Source: an uncultured Eubacteriales bacterium (GTDB lineage: Bacteria > Bacillota > Clostridia > Christensenellales > CAG-138). From it: a DNA stretch of 64,000 nt. Shown here one piece after another: positions 41,591-50,805 of this stretch. The notes below the pieces were generated by a model. That model made no database searches. It had not been told where the DNA came from and was given only the letters and a program-made list of their open reading frames with translations. The first letter of the stretch is position 1. Each line of letters starts with the position of its first letter. A program made the position numbers and the translations under genes. Location of the stretch: positions 19,789 to 83,788 of the forward strand of contig UQYI01000009.1 of the NCBI GenBank assembly GCA_900545265.1. Reading direction: 5' to 3'.

Positions 41591-44167
41591 TCAGAAATCG
41601 AAGTCATTCACGAATGCGATATCGATTGTGAATTCGATTCTATCAGTTACGTTAGTAGTTCCTTTTTCCGCTACGGTCAGGTAATAGGTATCTGTTTTCT
41701 TGAACTCAACGCTCTTCAGCGTGAATCTCGTTCTGAACACACGGTCAGATCCGTTGTTGCTGGTCTTATCGGCAATAACCGTTTTCTTATCAGAAACTGC
41801 TTTACCGGACGCATCTGCCATATAGATCTCGTATGTAGCTGCCGCAACTTTCCCACTTACAGCTTCCTTCTGATAGAAATCCAAGGAGAAGATGCTGTTG
41901 GAAACTTTGCGGCTCTGGCTGATCAACTCAAGTGCTGCTTTCTTTACATCCACGAACTTCTTGGAAGTAGAGCGCATGTTTTTGAATTCAACGACCGGCA
42001 CAACACACTCCTGGAGTGAAATACCGCCGTGAACATAGTTCATTCCGCCACCTTGTTTCTTCATGCGGATGTTATCCAAAGGCGTAAAACCAACCAGCTC
42101 ACTGCTCAAGTGATTCATCGGTATCTTCAGCATATGGTCTGCAGTACAGTCGCCGTCAGCAATCACATACCTGCGGTCAAGCTCGATAATATGACCGGAA
42201 ACAAAGCTCTTTTCAGCTTTATCGCTTTCATCCAACGGCTTGTAGGAATACAAGAATCCGTGATCAGAAGTGATAAGGATGTTTGTCCCATTCATGTCAT
42301 TCGTAATCAGGCGAACCAGATTCTTTAGTTCCAGAATGGCCTGTTCACAAGCATCAAAGACCTGATCCTCTGTCGTAGCCTTATCGCCCACAGCGTCAAT
42401 GGCGTTGTGATAAATATATACGACCTCCGCGTCCTTTACCTTTTCACGGCGTTCAGCCTGCTTCATGGAAAGCAGGGCTTTATATGTGATGGCAACATTG
42501 CCCTCGTGTGCTTTGCACAGTATTTTTTCTCTTCCAACGGTACCTTCGGTCGGCTCATCATCACAGAGAACTTTAATATCGTCTGTAATTTGCAGCGATT
42601 TGTGTGGAAGCAGCGCTGCCATACCAAACTTGGTTGCCGACGGGAACACGGACTGCATAGAAGAAATCTTTGCAGATCCCTTGGTTTCTCTAAGAAGCTG
42701 GCTGGTCAGATCCACAGCTACTTCATAACGAAGTGCATCAGAAATAATGACATAAACTCTGCCGGAAGAAGCAAGAGGCTTTACATAGTTTCTATAAAAA
42801 TCAGCCTGCTGCGGAATTCCGGTGAGAGCAGAACTCTTGGAAAGTTCATCGCTGACAAGGGTTGTCCATTGTGTTCCAAGCGTGGATAAATACCAGTTCT
42901 TGTAGAGCTTTTCAACGTAATCAGCAACGTTCTTATAGAGATCTTCAAGGACCGTGCTAGATTCCTTCAGGCTCTTTCCGAATGCAGCATGGAATTGGCG
43001 GTAGAAGTGATCCATCTTGCAGTAGTTTCCGGTGTATTCTTTCCATAGCTTAGAATACTCGGCAATATGGAACCCTCCGATATTCGCCTGATAGAACTGC
43101 TGCATCTGTGCCACTTGAAGAAGGCCGTCGTAATAATAGCGAACGCGTTTGTACCATTTCAGCGTCCTGCGCTTTTCAACGGCAACAACCATATCATCTG
43201 CCTTGATGATGTTATCGGAGATCTCCGACATATATCTTCTAAGGATACATTCATTAATGCACGGGAAGCATTCACTGTTCATCAGATCTTCTACATCAAG
43301 TCCATCAAAACGTTTCACAAGATGATGCTGTTCCTCGACCGCACGTGCAATTTCATAAAGCTCATCGTCATCATCTGAATGAATCCACTCATTGATTAGT
43401 GAGTAGCAAAGCTGCTGATGCTGTTCCGAGATAAACCGTTCAAGGCCATTCAGACAGGAAGACTTCATGGTAACGGAAAGCGTAGTCAGCAGGATGTGAC
43501 TAGCCAGAGAGATCAGCGAAGCATTCTCATCATATGTATAGCCGGTATAGCGGTTGATCAGTTCCCAAAGCACTGCCACATTGCCAAATTTTTCGATACT
43601 CGTAATTGCGTCGTTGTTTTCAATATCCATGCCACCCATAAGGATCGCACGGATAACGCCGGGGGCTGTATTGACGCTAGTTCCTGCAAGGACTGCAAGG
43701 ATATCAATGTGCAGCTGACCGACATTAGAATAATTGCTCTTAAACGCTGTCAGTTTGGATACGCGTTCCTTATTCTCAAAGAACTTGGAATAGGACTTCA
43801 TAGCCTTACGCATCTGGGATGTCGTGGGCATTCCAAGCTCCTGCATACGGATAGAGAGCAGATCCGCACGAAATTCTTCGCTGTACAGCTCGATATCAAG
43901 AAGCCAATTGTCACGGATATCAGAGTATGAGATGGGATTGTACACCAGATAATTGCTGTCCAAATCCGCCTCTGAAAGCAGCATCTTGGCGGCAAAGTTA
44001 TTCTCTCCGGTCAGTTTAAGAACCTTGACATTATCTAGGCATAACTCATCAACCTGACCGGCAAACTCGCCGTCAGGATCCTGCCAGAATATAATGTGCC
44101 GCTTGTAATTCTCCGGCAATGGAGCCGAAAAGCGGTCTTTTAGTGTTTGTTCTACATTTATACTCAT
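41591..44167 (-). CDS. pglZ: BREX alkaline-phosphatase-like protein PglZ
   Basis: A protein of about 858 aa. The N terminus, YKRHIIFWQDPDGEFAGQVD, is typical of type 1 PglZ. The phosphatase-like domain shows YVIISDALRYEVAVDLTSQL (about residue 475) and ILITSDHGFLYSYKPL (about 632), which carry metal-ligand Asp/His residues. PglZ is essential for BREX modification and defence, probably as part of the complex with BrxB and PglX. The ATG at 44167 is 9 nt from GAGG; an ATG at 44173 is too close to that site. It lies 24 nt after the spare TRD cassette. Confidence 0.93.
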   Translation of the reverse strand: MSINVEQTLKDRFSAPLPENYKRHIIFWQDPDGEFAGQVDELCLDNVKVLKLTGENNFAAKMLLSEADLDSNYLVYNPISYSDIRDNWLLDIELYSEEFRADLLSIRMQELGMPTTSQMRKAMKSYSKFFENKERVSKLTAFKSNYSNVGQLHIDILAVLAGTSVNTAPGVIRAILMGGMDIENNDAITSIEKFGNVAVLWELINRYTGYTYDENASLISLASHILLTTLSVTMKSSCLNGLERFISEQHQQLCYSLINEWIHSDDDDELYEIARAVEEQHHLVKRFDGLDVEDLMNSECFPCINECILRRYMSEISDNIIKADDMVVAVEKRRTLKWYKRVRYYYDGLLQVAQMQQFYQANIGGFHIAEYSKLWKEYTGNYCKMDHFYRQFHAAFGKSLKESSTVLEDLYKNVADYVEKLYKNWYLSTLGTQWTTLVSDELSKSSALTGIPQQADFYRNYVKPLASSGRVYVIISDALRYEVAVDLTSQLLRETKGSAKISSMQSVFPSATKFGMAALLPHKSLQITDDIKVLCDDEPTEGTVGREKILCKAHEGNVAITYKALLSMKQAERREKVKDAEVVYIYHNAIDAVGDKATTEDQVFDACEQAILELKNLVRLITNDMNGTNILITSDHGFLYSYKPLDESDKAEKSFVSGHIIELDRRYVIADGDCTADHMLKIPMNHLSSELVGFTPLDNIRMKKQGGGMNYVHGGISLQECVVPVVEFKNMRSTSKKFVDVKKAALELISQSRKVSNSIFSLDFYQKEAVSGKVAAATYEIYMADASGKAVSDKKTVIADKTSNNGSDRVFRTRFTLKSVEFKKTDTYYLTVAEKGTTNVTDRIEFTIDIAFVNDFDF

Positions 44168-44191
44168 ACTCATTTACCTCGGTATTCTTGC

Positions 44192-44893
44192 TTAGATAAG
44201 CGGATGCTTTTTGAAATCCCAGGATGTTTCGAATGAATCATAATCAGCTTTTGATAGTTCAATGCTTTCGCTTGCAATAGCATCTATTTTTGGGGATGGC
44301 TCAAAAAGGACAGGAATAGACGCCACAGCGCCAGTGCTATAATGCAGTCCCACGCAATATATCTCCAAATATTTTTGCATCACTTTTGTGTTCATAAACG
44401 CAATCAACGCAAGACTATTTGACCTATTGTTGACAAATAGAGAAGGCCCCGAAGTGTCAAATAGTGATCCCTCTGGAGTATATCTTGCAGAAAACAATCC
44501 CGTAGATATATCCGTCCATGAAATATTCTCTCGGCAATTATAATCGAGATTATAATTTGAAGATTTTATTTTTCCTTTTTCTTTATAGTTTCTTATAGCC
44601 AATCCATTATTCATCCAATTAACAACATATTCCCGATTACCATACCATCGTCTCAATGAACCGCCTTTGTTATAAGGGAACCATGTGTTTTTCGCACGCG
44701 GCAGTATCTCATTTTTTACACTACACAAGAATTTACTTGTGTCCACTTCAAACCATAATCTCATGAAAAGCTCGCCATTACCAGTAACAAGACCGTGTCT
44801 TGTTTCAGCGACACTACCGATTTTCTTGATATTACTCAATGATCTAATAAAATCATCGCTTAACCAGTATGAAAAGTTAAGACCTTCGATTTT
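44192..44893 (-). pseudogene. Silent spare target-recognition cassette of pglX
   Basis: This segment encodes only a target-recognition half of PglX, starting at KIEGLNFSYWLSDDFIRSL and ending SFETSWDFKKHPLI then stop. It lines up with the active pglX cassette, which runs from KIPGIPLAYWVGDQFIENF to SFETASGFKRHPLI then stop, while the middle differs strongly. The two share ATTCATTCGAAAC at the 3' border. There is no methyltransferase core and no own ribosome site. A longer frame from an ATG at 44971 only overlaps the neighbouring gene. I read it as a donor for specificity switching by recombination. Confidence 0.75.
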
Positions 44894-45497
44894 GCAAAAG
44901 TCCGTTATCAAAAGCAAATACAGCTTCTTCAAAATCCGATTTCTTAACCCGCTTGCACTTTCTGATTTCATCGAATATGGAGGGCATATACTTATTGCTG
45001 CAATATTTCATTGCGGCAAGATCAGCTTCCCTTTTATTATTAGGCACTGAGTCATACAACGTCTCAATATCTGCGCATGGATTAATCGTCCAGCCGTATT
45101 CGCCCCATTGACGATGTGCTTCGATTAATTCCTGTTTTCTCTCTTCGGATATCTCTGGAATTCGGATATCCTTAATCATTTCTGAGAGTCTTTCAGTGAA
45201 GCCTCTCATGCTTTCCATTATGGGCGAGAAATCAAATGTATATAACTCAGTGATTCTCTTTGCAAATGAATTCAGCGTTTCCTGTATACCGGAGAAATAG
45301 TCGTTATTTACCATAATCTTCGATATTGCTTCGACTGTGGGCCGAAGCATTTCAGAAATACGGTTATTGAAGTCTGCCGCCGATGCCAGTGTTTCTGAAA
45401 GAGATTTAGTAGAAGGAAGACTCAAGTCAGATGTTTCTCCAAGGTCTATTGCGATGGCGCGGTCTTCTTTCTTCTCTTCGCTCTGCTGGTTACCCAT
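44877..45497 (-). CDS. Truncated Abi-like protein
   Basis: A 206-aa protein. The N terminus is acidic, followed by long helices (DFNNRISEMLRPTVEAISKI and so on). The conserved-looking part is IEAHRQWGEYGWTINPCADI and KREADLAAMKYCSNKYMPSI, then DFEEAVFAFDNG. In proteins I recall from defence islands this last segment runs into a Tyr-Lys-x-Cys-Ala helix of a HEPN-like domain. Here it ends after 8 unrelated residues exactly where the spare TRD cassette begins. I infer the 3' half was lost when the cassette was inserted. Confidence 0.55.
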   Translation of the reverse strand: MGNQQSEEKKEDRAIAIDLGETSDLSLPSTKSLSETLASAADFNNRISEMLRPTVEAISKIMVNNDYFSGIQETLNSFAKRITELYTFDFSPIMESMRGFTERLSEMIKDIRIPEISEERKQELIEAHRQWGEYGWTINPCADIETLYDSVPNNKREADLAAMKYCSNKYMPSIFDEIRKCKRVKKSDFEEAVFAFDNGLLQNRRS

Positions 45498-45522
45498 ATT
45501 TCTCAGTCCTTAATGTTCGCTG

Positions 45523-46425
45523 TTACTTCAATTTCTCCAGTACATCCTGGAACTTTGCGTAGTTCACCTTTACACCGTCATCCAGATCAATGGAAATCAT
45601 TTGATCTGCAAGATGATGGATCTTTTCTTCATATTTCTGAATTTCCAAAGCCTGATCCTTCAGCTTAGTAATCTGCTTGTTCAACTTCACCCTTTCAGAA
45701 GGAGCCGCAGTCTGCGTACTGTCTTCAAGCATCTGAATCTGTGTGCGATAACGTTCTTGCTGCTCATGAACGTAATCGGTACGCATACGAGCAAGAAGGT
45801 CCGGCTGATAACGATGCATATAGATCAATGCCTTAAATCCGTTCTTCTTGCCGGAACTGAAAAGCCAATATATCGGACGTTTTCCTGAACCGGTTACAGA
45901 ATACGTGCTGCAATGATCTGCAAAGAAATCATTGATAAAGTAGTTCCGAATGACCTCTCTGGAAGTTCCTTTACCGCCAAGAGCATCGGCGATAAAGCGA
46001 AGGTTCTGCTCCAGAGTTTCATCCCCGTAGACCTTACGGACGAAGTCAACGAATTTGCCGACAATATCATCATCAAAGTAATCATCGTCGCAAATAGGAA
46101 TAATGTTATCAACATCAGGAATAATGGTCTGATACTTAGATGCATCCCATTCACCACCAGCATAGCAAAGTCCTTCAACATCAACTGAGTACCTGCCGAA
46201 CATGCATCCAACGGCATAAGAAATCAGTGACTTGATTTCACGTTGAAGATCGGCTTTTCGAACCGTAACATCACGTTCTTCAACATCCGGAGTCAGTTCA
46301 TCCTGAAGGCCGTAAATTTCGATGAAGATACGGTTCAGTTCTTCCTCGTTTGCTTTCAGCTGGTTAAACCGTGCTTCGCACTCAGCTTCCCATTCTTTGT
46401 ATTTATCAGCAATCAATCGTGCCAT
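45523..46425 (-). CDS. pglX: C-terminal subunit of split PglX
   Basis: A 300-aa protein matching the C-terminal part of canonical BREX PglX: EELNRIFIEIYGLQDELTPD, SYAVGCMFGRYSVDVEGLCY, DNIIPICDDDYFDDDIVGKF, SREVIRNYFINDFFADHCST and KNGFKALIYMHRYQPDLLAR. It starts with its own ATG after AAAAAGGAGACAAAACT, 19 nt downstream of the stop of the N-terminal gene. Normal PglX is one protein of about 1200 aa. Here the C-terminal domain is a separate polypeptide, so any target-recognition cassette ending HPLI-stop can be placed before it. Confidence 0.88.
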   Translation of the reverse strand: MARLIADKYKEWEAECEARFNQLKANEEELNRIFIEIYGLQDELTPDVEERDVTVRKADLQREIKSLISYAVGCMFGRYSVDVEGLCYAGGEWDASKYQTIIPDVDNIIPICDDDYFDDDIVGKFVDFVRKVYGDETLEQNLRFIADALGGKGTSREVIRNYFINDFFADHCSTYSVTGSGKRPIYWLFSSGKKNGFKALIYMHRYQPDLLARMRTDYVHEQQERYRTQIQMLEDSTQTAAPSERVKLNKQITKLKDQALEIQKYEEKIHHLADQMISIDLDDGVKVNYAKFQDVLEKLK

Positions 46426-46444
46426 AGTTTTGTCTCCTTTTTCC

Positions 46445-48976
46445 TTATATCAGAGGATGGCGTTTGAAGCCACTTGCGGTTTCGAATGAATTCCAGTCAT
46501 CTTCACATATATCGGTGTTTGTTTTTGCCATTGCCGCAACGTCAGGATTGCCGGAAAAAATAATCGGGAAATTTTTCACGTCTTTCACTTGTAAGTTAAT
46601 AGAAGGGTTGAACACCCAGAAATAGTACTTGGCTACATTTGAATTAAATAGCGCAAGAATCTCGTGCAGATGTTCTTTTACATTTATTGATGGCCCACCT
46701 TTATCAAATAAGCATCCAGCCGGCATATACCTGAAGCCGGTTCCTCTACTTGTTATCGCGGAGTATGTTATCCCTTCTAAGAACCAGTACTCTCTGTTCA
46801 GTAAGTTCGAGGTTTTATTGTTCTGATAGAATCCTCTGGCACCAGCTGACCAGTCAATAACAAGATCCAGATTACCGAAGTACTGTCGATAATCGCCGCC
46901 CTTCGCATAAAAATACCAACGCTTATTTATTTCACTTGAATTTATCTCCCAATGGCAACGTAAAAAACGCTCATTATCTCCTGTAATGTTCTGTGATCCG
47001 GTAAATGCACCGTATTTCTCGACGCTTTTACCACGCGAGAAATTTTCAATGAATTGGTCTCCAACCCAATATGCCAGAGGAATCCCTGGTATCTTTGTCA
47101 AACGTCCGCACTTGCTGACATTCTGATGCCTTCCAGACAGAAATTCAGTTTCTTTCAGTTTGAAGTCTTTACAGTCAACAAGCCGTACAAACTTTGAGAC
47201 ATAGTCTTTAACCTTAGTGTAATTCAGAACAAAAGCGCAGGTCTGAACCACATCATTTCCAATTTCTTCGAAGGCTTTGATGCCCAAATGTACAAGGTTA
47301 ATGATATTGTTTTTGTATACCGTGCTTCTAAGGTTTTCGTAAGACCCAATAAACATCCAGGTGTGCTGAGTTATCATAGCCTGATAGCCGTTCTTGCTAA
47401 GCATCCGTCCACATTTTTCGATAAAGACAGCATACATATCGCTCTTGCTATCCGGGTAGTTGTTTTTTAGATAATCGCTCAGCTTACCACTCATTCCAGA
47501 GCTGCTCATATATGGCGGATTTGTCACAACAACATCATACTTTTGAGTCATAACTTGCGATTGGCGGATAAGTGCAAAGAGCTCCTTCTTGGCCATCGCC
47601 TGATATTGCATCTGGAACAGATCTTCTGCATAACTTCTGGAGATAATGTCGATCCTCTCATAAAGAGCATCGTAGTTCAGCGGTTTTACATTCAGGATGC
47701 TTCCGTATTCCTTCGCATCTTTGAAGGTTGAGCGAAGCAATGTGAGATCTGCCTTCATTGCATAGTCTTTTCCCGCAACATAAGCTATGAATTCATCTGT
47801 CATAAAAGATGAATCCTGGATAGCAAATACGTTAGGCTTCACATCGCCATTAAGAATACGACGGCTGTATTTACGAGCCTTCATCATGACGGCAAAGTAT
47901 GCCAACTGACCTGCACGGTCATCGATATCAAGACCGTACAGGTTGTTTTCAAGGATAGACTTTGCCGCATCTCGTTCTGACCAACCGGCAGAAGTGTAGA
48001 TCTGCATCAGAACGTCAAAAGCATAAACAAGAATGTGACCAGATCCCATGCACGGATCTATCACTTTGATATCTTCAGGTTTAAGAACCGCATACTCCTT
48101 GCGAATCTCAGCCAGTTTTGTTTCAACGTCAGGATCCTGCTCAGCTTCCTCAAGATAATACTTCCAGTTTTCCTTAAGCTCAGCATCAGGATGGCCTTCC
48201 ACCCATAGACGTCCAAGAGAGTTTTCGACCATGTAACGGACAATCCAATCAGGCGTAAAAAGCTGAGTCGCTGCGGGAATGCGCTCCTTACTGATTTTCA
48301 CATTCTTCTTCAGGAGAGCAAAGGTATCATCTTTAAGCTCAGTGTTGTAATACTGATACATCCAACCGATAATTTGAACAGCATCGGTCCAGTCTTCCTC
48401 TGGAATGTCAGATACCATTCTGGCAACCACACTGTCAGAGCGAAGAAGGTTCGCAGGAAAGAGCAGTTCTGACCAGTTTGCAATCTTTTCAAACATATAC
48501 GGAAGGCCTGTGTTCAGTGCATTGCACTGAGTTATGAGAAGATACTTATAGAGAGCCTCGTTATCCTGCTTGTCGAGAAGATTAAGAACCTTGTTACGAT
48601 CCAGTTCATCAAGTTCGACACTCATTGCTTCCTTGAGGATTTCAGGCTTGAACGCACCGTTTTCGTCGGTAAAGACACGAATCTTTGAAGGAAGATAACC
48701 ATTGACTTCCATGAAGCGAAGCGCAATAAAACGATTAAACCAGGTATAGGCAACTTCCTCCATCACCTGCGTATAGCCCTTCCGCTGAATTTGAGAAATT
48801 AACTGTTTGCGCTGTTCTTTTTCATCGACAGACAGCAAACGCCCGCCAATGCTCTCAATATTGGCTTTGCTTTCACCATTCTCGGTAATTTCATATTCAA
48901 ACGCTCTCTGTTTTGCGGATTCAATCAACTGCACCCGCGCCCAGATAGCGTAGTTTTTAATCGCTGCCTTGTTCAT
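46445..48976 (-). CDS. pglX: PglX adenine methyltransferase, N-terminal and TRD subunit
   Basis: An 843-aa protein. The amino-methyltransferase motifs are DPCMGSGHILVYAFDVLMQI (motif I, about residue 308) and VVTNPPYMSSSGMSG (motif IV, about 485). The target-recognition region runs from about residue 627 (47095) to the C-terminal KRHPLI. PglX methylates host DNA so that BREX can tell self from phage. I chose the ATG at 48976 (MNKAAIKNYAIWARVQLIES), which has GAGGAG 8 nt upstream and lies inside the end of the previous gene; a longer frame upstream is not conserved-looking. The C-terminal domain is encoded by the next gene. Confidence 0.93.
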   Translation of the reverse strand: MNKAAIKNYAIWARVQLIESAKQRAFEYEITENGESKANIESIGGRLLSVDEKEQRKQLISQIQRKGYTQVMEEVAYTWFNRFIALRFMEVNGYLPSKIRVFTDENGAFKPEILKEAMSVELDELDRNKVLNLLDKQDNEALYKYLLITQCNALNTGLPYMFEKIANWSELLFPANLLRSDSVVARMVSDIPEEDWTDAVQIIGWMYQYYNTELKDDTFALLKKNVKISKERIPAATQLFTPDWIVRYMVENSLGRLWVEGHPDAELKENWKYYLEEAEQDPDVETKLAEIRKEYAVLKPEDIKVIDPCMGSGHILVYAFDVLMQIYTSAGWSERDAAKSILENNLYGLDIDDRAGQLAYFAVMMKARKYSRRILNGDVKPNVFAIQDSSFMTDEFIAYVAGKDYAMKADLTLLRSTFKDAKEYGSILNVKPLNYDALYERIDIISRSYAEDLFQMQYQAMAKKELFALIRQSQVMTQKYDVVVTNPPYMSSSGMSGKLSDYLKNNYPDSKSDMYAVFIEKCGRMLSKNGYQAMITQHTWMFIGSYENLRSTVYKNNIINLVHLGIKAFEEIGNDVVQTCAFVLNYTKVKDYVSKFVRLVDCKDFKLKETEFLSGRHQNVSKCGRLTKIPGIPLAYWVGDQFIENFSRGKSVEKYGAFTGSQNITGDNERFLRCHWEINSSEINKRWYFYAKGGDYRQYFGNLDLVIDWSAGARGFYQNNKTSNLLNREYWFLEGITYSAITSRGTGFRYMPAGCLFDKGGPSINVKEHLHEILALFNSNVAKYYFWVFNPSINLQVKDVKNFPIIFSGNPDVAAMAKTNTDICEDDWNSFETASGFKRHPLI

Positions 48977-49307
48977 TGTCATTCTCCTCTTCAGGCTTCT
49001 CATGGTCTTGCGGAAGGATATCAATCGTCCTATCGGCAAGCTTTATAGTAAGGCAATCTCCGTTGTTTTCTATGACCGTATATTGACTATCGTAATTTTC
49101 ATCAAGGGCAACAACAAATGGCATATTATGATCATCATATTGTCCACGAAGAATATAAACATCTTGATTCTTGTAAACCGATGAACGATTACCGCCCTTC
49201 GTGCGCACCATTATTAACGCTTTGAATCTTCTCCCATAGGAGTATTCAAATTCATTCAAAGCATTCTGGCTTTTTTGCCTTTGATTGAAGCTCAGCTTGT
49301 CGGCCAT
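48957..49307 (-). CDS. 116-aa hypothetical protein between brxC and pglX
   Basis: A small protein starting MADKLSFNQRQKSQNALNEF, with a beta-rich middle (YVILRG-type pattern VYKNQDVYILRGQYDDHNM) and an acidic tail EKPEEENDNEQGSD. The family is not recognised. It lies 14 nt after the DUF4145-like gene and overlaps the pglX start by 20 nt, so it is coupled to pglX. The acidic tail could suggest a partner of a DNA-binding protein (inference). Confidence 0.6.
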   Translation of the reverse strand: MADKLSFNQRQKSQNALNEFEYSYGRRFKALIMVRTKGGNRSSVYKNQDVYILRGQYDDHNMPFVVALDENYDSQYTVIENNGDCLTIKLADRTIDILPQDHEKPEEENDNEQGSD

Positions 49308-49321
49308 ATTATTTCCTCACA

Positions 49322-50779
49322 TTATGTTTCAGTACCCATCACTTTGAATCCATCATCGGTCCAATCCCAGGTTGCAACTGCAAACGGAAATTCGTAATAA
49401 TACCAATGTCCGTCGGCACCGCAATCACACTCGTCTTTAATTGGCTCAATAATTGCGTTAATCTCATTGAGAAAATCCTGCACTAAACTAAGTTTCTTAG
49501 TAGGCCAGGAAATTCCATTAATTAAGATTTGCGGATCGTCTTCCCATGCGGATTCACAATACTCATACTGATCTGATGGAACATGCTTTTTTACACATTC
49601 TCTTAGTTTTTGAAGAATGGCCGGATATTTTTCGAAATCAAATTCAATAGCAAGATTAACATACCAGCAAAACCATTCCTTTGGAAATTCTTTATTAACA
49701 ATTTTAAATGAATATTGGGACTTCAAATCAACCCATGCGCCATTTTCGAACTTGCCGACCCAGCCTTCGCCGTGATTATAAAGGAACTCGAAAACCGAGT
49801 AGGAAAATTCTTCTTGTTGACCTATTTCGGCAACTTCCCGACTGAACTCGTTCTTTCTTTCCTTGCTATTAGCCTCAAACCATGGAGCCACAGAAGGACC
49901 GTAGTAGGTGCTTGTAATCTTAAACCCGTCGGCAGACGGCAAATCATACATAATTCCATATACGAACTCCGGCAAATTTTTTGTGGTATAACCGTTCTCA
50001 CCGTATATGGTCAACTCTGCATTGTACCTAAGTTCTCTGCCTTCTAGTTCTCTGTATAATTCTCCACGCAGTTTCTTTAATGCTCTAATTCCGAGAAATC
50101 CAAAATATGCCTGAATAGGCTTAATAGAGCTCTCGTGCACTGGCTTATGTTTGAACTCAATGACTTCATTCAGGTCTACGTCTCCAGGAACCATAAGCAT
50201 GCCTGATCCCATAGAATCAAATTCCTCAATCAAGTTATCAATGTTGTTCTGATAGTAATGCTCGCGTTCCTTTTGAGCATCATATTTCTCAACATAATCG
50301 AGAAACATTTTCTGAGCTTTTTCCTCAATGTCTTTATCGTCTACATATTTTGCTTCTGGATAGGCAGAAATCTTATCATTGAAGATGGGATAATCATCAA
50401 TCAAACCCAGCATACATGCTGTCTCTCCGGCAACAAAATGAAGATCTTCCAAAACCCCAATGGCTTCTTCTGCCGTTTCCTGATCATCGCCATGAACCGC
50501 ACGATTTCCGCTCTTACGAATGTAATGAAACGCATTCATTACTTTTCTATCATCGATAAATTCGCGGACGGCAGGATCACCGAGTATGTCCACAAAATTC
50601 ATGGTCTCCATTTGCTCATTGTGAGCTGCGAGAAAAATAAACTTTGCTAATAACTCTGCACTTTTCCGCGCTGTAAAAACGCTTTGAACAGGCATTGTCA
50701 TAGCAAGCTTTTCTGCATTGCTACAATTTTCGTAAACATAGCTTAGACCACGCAGATCCTTTAAGAAATCAAAATTCAT
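49322..50779 (-). CDS. DUF4145-like protein inserted in the BREX operon
   Basis: A 485-aa protein. The N-terminal 130 residues match the HsdR-type DUF4145 pattern: FTARKSAELLAKFIFLAAHN, FIDDRKVMNAFHYIRKSGNR then AVHGDDQETAEEAIGVLEDL. A central helical linker and a C-terminal domain of about 280 residues, rich in Trp/Tyr, follow (GFKITSTYYGPSVAPWFEAN, YYYEFPFAVATWDWTDDGFK). No helicase or nuclease motif is visible. AAGGAGG precedes the ATG. Such genes occur as BREX accessories; it may add an effector or sensor. Confidence 0.7.
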   Translation of the reverse strand: MNFDFLKDLRGLSYVYENCSNAEKLAMTMPVQSVFTARKSAELLAKFIFLAAHNEQMETMNFVDILGDPAVREFIDDRKVMNAFHYIRKSGNRAVHGDDQETAEEAIGVLEDLHFVAGETACMLGLIDDYPIFNDKISAYPEAKYVDDKDIEEKAQKMFLDYVEKYDAQKEREHYYQNNIDNLIEEFDSMGSGMLMVPGDVDLNEVIEFKHKPVHESSIKPIQAYFGFLGIRALKKLRGELYRELEGRELRYNAELTIYGENGYTTKNLPEFVYGIMYDLPSADGFKITSTYYGPSVAPWFEANSKERKNEFSREVAEIGQQEEFSYSVFEFLYNHGEGWVGKFENGAWVDLKSQYSFKIVNKEFPKEWFCWYVNLAIEFDFEKYPAILQKLRECVKKHVPSDQYEYCESAWEDDPQILINGISWPTKKLSLVQDFLNEINAIIEPIKDECDCGADGHWYYYEFPFAVATWDWTDDGFKVMGTET

Positions 50780-50805
50780 AACCGTCCTCCTTAGATTTTG
50801 GACAC

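Noticed and set aside
44192..44971. A second, complete BREX methyltransferase
   Set aside because: It lacks the AdoMet-binding motif and NPPY and contains only the target-recognition half.
49322..50779. Type I restriction HsdR subunit
   Set aside because: Only the N-terminal DUF4145-like domain is shared; no helicase motifs or endonuclease core are present.
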